Below are positions 32,731 to 36,734 of a stretch of 36,734 bases of DNA, piece after piece (position 1 is the first letter of the stretch; each line of letters begins with the position of its first letter). A program made the translations under genes and the position numbers. The notes beneath the pieces are model-generated. The model was given only the letters and a program-made list of their open reading frames with translations, made no database searches and was not told the origin of the DNA. The DNA comes from Flammeovirgaceae bacterium UBA5008 (GTDB lineage Bacteria; Bacteroidota; Bacteroidia; Cytophagales; Cyclobacteriaceae), in contig DGYK01000039.1 of NCBI GenBank assembly GCA_002398365.1, positions 1 through 36,734 of the forward strand. Reading direction: 5' to 3'.

Positions 32731-33441
32731 TTAATCCTTTAAAGAGATTGGTACACCAACCGTAAATTGAAGTACTCTGTTTTTAGATTCATTGTATTCG
32801 TTGGTATTAGTAAAACTGTTGCCAAAGCGCACATCCAGAGCAATCCGGTTGTAAAGCACAGCACCTATTCCAAATTGAATACCCGCATCGATGTTGTGAT
32901 CAAATGAAACAGACTGGTTATCCTTTGATTTAAAGAATCTAATATCACCCGTAGTATTCGCTAAATCAGTGGTGACATTGCCATCAAAAATAGTCGATGC
33001 CGCTTTGTATTTTCCGCCAAGACCAAATGCAATGGAAGGTCCTGCCGAAACAGAAAACTTGAATCGATCATTGCCAAATTCATATTTGGTCATGAGTGGA
33101 AACTCCAGATAATGAATAGTGTACTCTTGGTGTGAAGTAATAAAGAATGTTAATTCTGCACTGGATACTTCTCCTTGTGCATCTACTTTAAATCCTTTTT
33201 GTACAAAAGATACTTCTGGCTGCAAGGATAGCATGCCTATACCTAGTCCTTTGAGAGGAATACTGTAAGCCACCCCAAATGAAAAGCCAGGCTGAGAACT
33301 AAAACTGTTATTCAGTTGGGTAACATAATTGGAAGCACCCCATGTTGAGAGTGTATATCCAACTTTGGGTGTGATAGTTTGTGCGAATGAAAGAGTTGAA
33401 ATAAAAATAAAGGAAACAATGGGGAGTGTGATTTTTCTCAT
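32731..33441 (-). CDS. Outer-membrane beta-barrel protein (PorT/OMP-like)
   Basis: The 236-residue product has a signal peptide (MRKITLPIVSFIFISTLSFA, then Q). Alternating amphipathic strands follow, typical of small Bacteroidota barrels: GVAYSIPLKGLGIGMLSLQP, YLEFPLMTKYEF and SAGPSIAFGLGGKY. It ends in strands with VLQFTVGVPISLKD. The family (OMP_b-brl) includes PorT-like proteins and many of unknown function. No transport ligand can be assigned. The start is 240 bp from the divergent MORN/YwqK-like gene; that gap contains the TTAACC repeats and a palindrome. Confidence 0.82.
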   Translation of the reverse strand: MRKITLPIVSFIFISTLSFAQTITPKVGYTLSTWGASNYVTQLNNSFSSQPGFSFGVAYSIPLKGLGIGMLSLQPEVSFVQKGFKVDAQGEVSSAELTFFITSHQEYTIHYLEFPLMTKYEFGNDRFKFSVSAGPSIAFGLGGKYKAASTIFDGNVTTDLANTTGDIRFFKSKDNQSVSFDHNIDAGIQFGIGAVLYNRIALDVRFGNSFTNTNEYNESKNRVLQFTVGVPISLKD

Positions 33442-33549
33442 TTCTTCTAATTGGGTTGCTTAGTGAATTTAGTGTTTAACAAGGGCCTCCAAACGATCCT
33501 GTTTCGAGTAGGTTGCTGGATTGAAACTAAATTTTGAAGAAAATTTTAA

Positions 33550-33576
33550 TTAACCTGATGTTAACCTTTATTAACC
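33550..33576 (-). repeat. Three direct TTAACC repeats
   Basis: TTAACC occurs at 33550-33555, 33561-33566 and 33571-33576, spaced 11 and 10 bp, close to one helical turn. It lies 110 to 135 bp upstream of the barrel gene start. This is compatible with a cooperative regulator-binding site. No promoter match was found beside it. Confidence 0.4.
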
Positions 33577-33616
33577 CAAGAAAGAGAACCCTTACGTATC
33601 ATTTGCCGTATACAAA

Positions 33617-33632
33617 CGATTTTTAAAAATCG
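33617..33632. promoter_or_regulatory. 16-bp perfect palindrome
   Basis: CGATTTTTAAAAATCG is a perfect 16-bp palindrome, overlapped by a shorter dyad CGAAT-g-ATTCG (33631-33641). It lies about 50 bp upstream of the MORN/YwqK-like gene. It could be an operator of a dimeric regulator. AT-rich sequence makes it less surprising than a GC-rich one. Confidence 0.4.
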
Positions 33633-33681
33633 AATGATTCGATTCCAAAATATTATTGCGTAACTTTCGTTGATGTTCGTT

Positions 33682-34494
33682 ATGCGCAGTATTTCATTTC
33701 TGTTACTATTTGTTGTCCTTGGGCCTGAACTTTGGGCACAAGGCTCTGAACCGAAAGTGCAAGAGGGGCAATTTACGTTTGATACCGACCGGCCGTTCAC
33801 GCTGTTAGAACTGGAAAAAGAAGAGGAGCCAATCGTTACTAAAAAGAAAAAGCCAAAAAGAAAAGTCTTCTATGGCATCAAAACAAAAAAAGGGTTTGCG
33901 CGAAAAGGATATGGCAATAACGTAACGCTGGAGCTATTCTATAAATTAAAGAAGCCGGCTGTACCCAACACATTTGCCCGCGATATTTACTATTATGATT
34001 ACAAGCGAGCCGAAGTAAGACGAGTAGAAAAATTTGACCCCACCAAAGGTGTGTTGTTACACGGGCCTTATAAAAAGCTGATTGGTACTACAGTGGTTGA
34101 AGAAGGTATTTTTTATATGGGTACCAAGCACGGCCGGTGGATGCGCCATAATCAACAAGACTTGCTAGAAGATAAAGAAAAGTATTACAAAGGCTGGCCC
34201 AAAGAATCTCGCATCACCTATTACGATCCGGCCGAGAAGAAAAAAATAAAAGAAATTACACCAATCGAATATGGCGAGAAGGAAGGATACTATTACTTAT
34301 TACATGAAAATGGCCAAGTAGCAGTGCGTGGCGAATACCGATTCAATGTAAAGGTGGGCGATTGGATTGAAAATTATCCCAATGGAAAGCGGAAGCGCAT
34401 CATTACGTATCCCAAAGAACCATTCGATAAAGACATCAAACCCTATTTGCGCAAAGAGTGGGATGAAAAGGGAAAGGAAATTTATTCCAAGTAA
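33682..34494 (+). CDS. MORN/YwqK-like secreted protein
   Basis: I choose the ATG at 33682 (270 aa) because it opens a standard signal peptide, MRSISFLLLFVVLGPELWAQ; a TTG (33670) and ATG (33673) lie just upstream. After a Lys-rich linker (KKKKPKRK), repeats of the MORN/YwqK type appear: LLHGPYKKLIGTTVVEEG, YEGMGTK-like GIFYMGTKHGRWMRH, and ENGQVAVRGEYRFNVKVGDW. Such repeats form beta-hairpin arrays; 'antitoxin YwqK' names are commonly transferred without proof of that role. The function here is unknown. It is followed with no gap by the convergent yraN stop. Confidence 0.75.
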   Translation: MRSISFLLLFVVLGPELWAQGSEPKVQEGQFTFDTDRPFTLLELEKEEEPIVTKKKKPKRKVFYGIKTKKGFARKGYGNNVTLELFYKLKKPAVPNTFARDIYYYDYKRAEVRRVEKFDPTKGVLLHGPYKKLIGTTVVEEGIFYMGTKHGRWMRHNQQDLLEDKEKYYKGWPKESRITYYDPAEKKKIKEITPIEYGEKEGYYYLLHENGQVAVRGEYRFNVKVGDWIENYPNGKRKRIITYPKEPFDKDIKPYLRKEWDEKGKEIYSK

Positions 34495-34848
34495 TTAATA
34501 AAACGCATCTTCAATCTGCACGACTTCTGTTTGTCCATTAATTTGCCGGATGGCTACAATATCAAACCGAATGTTTCCTTCCCATTTCAACTCATAGATG
34601 TATTGATCGGCTCCTTCCAAAATCTTGGCTGCCTTCTTTTCATCCACAAATTCTTCCGGAAACCCAAAGGCATCGGTTGTACGTAATTTTACTTCTACAA
34701 ATACAAGGCAATTATCTTTCTTCATAATGAGGTCAATTTCGGATCGCTTGTAGCGATAGTTTCTCGCTAAAATCTGGTACCCCTTCTCAATAAGAAATTG
34801 AGCCGCTAAATCTTCGCCCGCTTTCCCTTTTTCGATTTTATCGCTCAC
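34495..34848 (-). CDS. yraN: YraN-family putative endonuclease-like protein
   Basis: With the GTG at 34848 as start the product is 117 aa; the frame also opens at an ATG at 34887 (130 aa), which adds residues not typical of the family. It has the YraN/UPF0102 signature: EKGKAGEDLAAQFLIEKGYQ, then RYKRSEIDLIMKK and LVFVEVKLR. The E-I-D-L-I and V-E-V-K residues resemble a PD-(D/E)xK nuclease core. Members are of unknown or weakly supported endonuclease function. Its stop directly abuts that of the convergent MORN/YwqK-like gene. A -7-like element of the next gene overlaps the region before this start. Confidence 0.88.
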   Translation of the reverse strand: MSDKIEKGKAGEDLAAQFLIEKGYQILARNYRYKRSEIDLIMKKDNCLVFVEVKLRTTDAFGFPEEFVDEKKAAKILEGADQYIYELKWEGNIRFDIVAIRQINGQTEVVQIEDAFY

Positions 34849-34867
34849 AATAAATAATCTACCTTTG
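34837..34867 (+). promoter_or_regulatory. Probable promoter of the PGI/PMI-lipB pair
   Basis: TACCTTTG at 34860-34867 fully matches TAnnTTTG, and TTTA at 34837-34840 lies exactly 19 bp upstream, one mismatch from TTTG. The start codon of the isomerase is 24 nt downstream. It overlaps the 5' region of the divergent yraN. Confidence 0.5.
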
Positions 34868-34890
34868 AAAATCGAAGTTAAGAACAAAGA

Positions 34891-35889
34891 ATGAAGAAAC
34901 TAATCGAAGGCTTTACCCTGCAGCTAGCCAGTGCACTCAAGATCGGTCAATCGGTAGATTTAGTTCGACCGGGCAGCGACATTCGGAATATCTTAATCAC
35001 CGGTATGGGCGGTTCCGGCATTGGTGCCAATTTGGTGGAGTCATTGACGTTTGGTCGCGTGCCGATACCAATCACCGTTTCCAAAGGCTATAACATTCCT
35101 CAGTTTGTAAGTCCACATACTTTGTTCATAGCATGCTCGTACAGTGGCGATACGGAAGAAACATTGGCTGCGATTCACAAAGCCATGTTGAAGCGCGCTC
35201 ACATCATTTGCATTACCTCGGGCGGCAAAATGCTGGAGCTGGCGAAAGAATACAACTTGTTTTGGATTCAAATTCCGGGTGGCTCGAAAAGCCCGCGCGG
35301 TAATCTAGGATACATGATGGTTTCATTGTTGTATGCGCTCTATCACACCAACCTGATTGGTGCAGCCTTTATGAAAGAGACAGAGAATGCCATCGAATAT
35401 TTAAATCGCGGAGAGAAAGCTATCCAGTCGGAGGCTGAGCTGATTGCTAAAAAACTGAAAGGCAAATTTCCGATTATCTATTGCGATGAGCGCCTCAAAG
35501 CAATGGCACTTCGTTTCCAAAATCAAATCAACGAAAATGCCAAGCAGTTGGCACACGTCAATACTTTTCCGGAGATGAATCACAACGAAATCGTAGGATG
35601 GCAGTTTCCGGAAAACATTTTGCAGCAAGCTCAGGTAATCTATCTCTACTCCGACCACGATCATGAGCGCGTAGAGAAGCGAATGGAAATCTGCCGACCG
35701 ATCTTTGAAAAGAAGTCGAATCCGATCATTGATATTGTGGGCGAAGGGGCTTCGTTATTAGAACAGTATTACTACCTCATTCATCTTACCGATTGGATTT
35801 CGTATTACCTCGCGAAAGAAAATGGCGTAGAGGCAAATCCGGTAGAAGCAATCGATTACCTAAAAGAAGAGTTGGGGAAACTAAAATAA
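34891..35889 (+). CDS. Bifunctional phosphoglucose/phosphomannose isomerase
   Basis: The 332-residue product belongs to the SIS-domain family with PGI/PMI activity, distinct from classical PGI. The nucleotide-like SIS fold starts with ILITGMGGSGIGAN (34-47) and continues with ACSYSGDTEETL (81-92). The active-site part has SPRGNLGY with Arg136, Glu215 (INENAK) and His231 (EMNHNEIVG); the 16-residue spacing of Glu and His equals the characterised archaeal enzymes. It interconverts glucose-6-P or mannose-6-P with fructose-6-P. LipB starts 12 bp downstream on the same strand. Confidence 0.92.
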   Translation: MKKLIEGFTLQLASALKIGQSVDLVRPGSDIRNILITGMGGSGIGANLVESLTFGRVPIPITVSKGYNIPQFVSPHTLFIACSYSGDTEETLAAIHKAMLKRAHIICITSGGKMLELAKEYNLFWIQIPGGSKSPRGNLGYMMVSLLYALYHTNLIGAAFMKETENAIEYLNRGEKAIQSEAELIAKKLKGKFPIIYCDERLKAMALRFQNQINENAKQLAHVNTFPEMNHNEIVGWQFPENILQQAQVIYLYSDHDHERVEKRMEICRPIFEKKSNPIIDIVGEGASLLEQYYYLIHLTDWISYYLAKENGVEANPVEAIDYLKEELGKLK

Positions 35890-35901
35890 AGCTTTCCGAT
35901 T

Positions 35902-36624
35902 TTGAACGTCAACGTCAATAAACAAACCCGTTTCACCGATCTCGGCTTGATGGATTATCAACAAGCGTGGGATTACCAAACTGATTTGTTTAATCAAATC
36001 CTCGATATAAAAAAGCAAAATCGAAATCTCGCGGAAGAAGAACAAGTTCCCACTTTCAACTACTTGCTCTTCTGCGAACACCCACACGTGTACACACTCG
36101 GAAAAAGCGGTGATGAAAAAAATCTGTTGGTTAAAAAAGAAGATCTCCACACGATACAAGCCAGCTACTTCCCGATTAATCGAGGAGGAGATATAACGTA
36201 TCACGGCCCCGGTCAATTAGTAGTGTACCCCATCATCGACCTGGAAAATTTCTTTACGGATATTCATCAATACATGCGATTGCTGGAGGAAGCTGTCATC
36301 CAAACATTGGCAACATTTCACATCTCTGCCGGACGCATACCGGGCCTGACGGGTGTATGGATTGGATTTGACAGCATGAAACACGCTCGCAAAATTTGCG
36401 CAATGGGTGTAAAAACAAGTCGCTGGGTAACGATGCACGGCCTCGCGCTCAATGTATCTCCGGATCTATCCTACTTCCATCACATTGTTCCATGCGGCAT
36501 AGATGACAAAGCCGTTACCTCCATGGAAAAAGAACTCGGTGCCACCATCGACTTGAACGAAGTGAAGCAAGTAATGAAAGAAAAAATCACTTCTCTTTTT
36601 GAAATGGCGCTCTTACCTTCGTAA
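35902..36624 (+). CDS. lipB: Octanoyl-[ACP]-protein octanoyltransferase LipB
   Basis: From a TTG start the product is 240 residues; the next ATG (35950) would remove part of the conserved N-terminus (TDLGLMDYQQAWDYQ), so TTG is favoured. Motifs are RGGDITYHGPGQLVVYP (94-110), KICAMGVK with the catalytic Lys164, and HHIVPCGI with Cys198 (acyl thioester). It moves octanoate from ACP to lipoyl domains, the first step of lipoate cofactor assembly. It follows the PGI/PMI gene by 12 bp. Confidence 0.95.
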   Translation: MNVNVNKQTRFTDLGLMDYQQAWDYQTDLFNQILDIKKQNRNLAEEEQVPTFNYLLFCEHPHVYTLGKSGDEKNLLVKKEDLHTIQASYFPINRGGDITYHGPGQLVVYPIIDLENFFTDIHQYMRLLEEAVIQTLATFHISAGRIPGLTGVWIGFDSMKHARKICAMGVKTSRWVTMHGLALNVSPDLSYFHHIVPCGIDDKAVTSMEKELGATIDLNEVKQVMKEKITSLFEMALLPS

Positions 36625-36626
36625 GG

Positions 36627-36734
36627 ATGAAGCCGCTTCTTATCTTACTGTTTATTGCGTTCACTCAAGTAACTTTTGGGCAACTCGTTGACGGCAAAAA
36701 ACAAAAAGGCGTTTGCTGGGTAGGCGGCCGCGAG
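36627..36734 (+). CDS. Secreted protein, N-terminal fragment (cut by window edge)
   Basis: An ATG at 36627, 2 nt after the lipB stop, opens a frame that runs off the window after 36 codons. It begins with a signal peptide (MKPLLILLFIAFTQVTFGQ) and continues LVDGKKQKGVCWVGGRE. The tight spacing to lipB suggests cotranscription. Too little remains to name a family. Confidence 0.6.
   Translation, partial: MKPLLILLFIAFTQVTFGQLVDGKKQKGVCWVGGRE

Overview
The window looks like the chromosome of a gliding-type Bacteroidota, most likely Cytophagales. Three things point there. There is a gldD-gldE-ssb-mutY cluster. Many products begin with signal peptides ending in A-Q or with lipoboxes. Several promoters fit the Bacteroidota consensus (TTTG, 19 bp, TAnnTTTG) and Shine-Dalgarno sequences are absent. 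I see no rRNA, tRNA, CRISPR array, insertion sequence or prophage. Coding density is high and no gene-free gap exceeds about 250 bp.

Layout. Bases 1-3505 hold envelope and periplasmic genes: a truncated M20 peptidase, a YD-repeat-like lipoprotein, a lipoprotein sugar isomerase-like TIM barrel and two small secreted proteins. Bases 3645-11782 hold a membrane histidine kinase, a DUF2177 membrane protein, an arginyltransferase-like protein without its cysteines, an exported amidohydrolase, a lipoprotein, an OmpA protein coupled to an acyltransferase, an ArfB-type release factor and a stand-alone IF-2 N-domain protein. A 1,077-residue Tricorn-like protease follows on the minus strand. A long co-oriented minus-strand array then runs ssb-gldE-gldD-antitoxin-toxin-recG-propeller sensor-48-codon ORF and ends at a strong terminator. 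mutY lies just upstream of it.

From 24.4 kb the plus strand carries HU, a TPR protein, a 29-residue AURKAIP1/COX24-like basic protein, RNase E/G, a Prc-like protease, a duplicated helical secreted protein and HtpG. The window ends with an outer-membrane barrel, a MORN/YwqK-like protein, YraN, a bifunctional PGI/PMI, LipB and the start of a secreted protein.

The most striking unexplained signal is at 25658-25706. A compact 49-nt sequence folds on paper into a perfect three-way junction with one-nucleotide linkers. It sits 17 nt before the 29-residue ribosomal-protein-like ORF, which is followed by a terminator-like stem. I read this as a candidate autoregulatory leader or processing element. 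Second-tier items are the Cys-less ATE homologue, the IF-2 N-domain protein with its own promoter and terminator, the 48-aa ORF, a hairpin abutting a start codon, and a palindrome plus TTAACC-repeat intergenic region.
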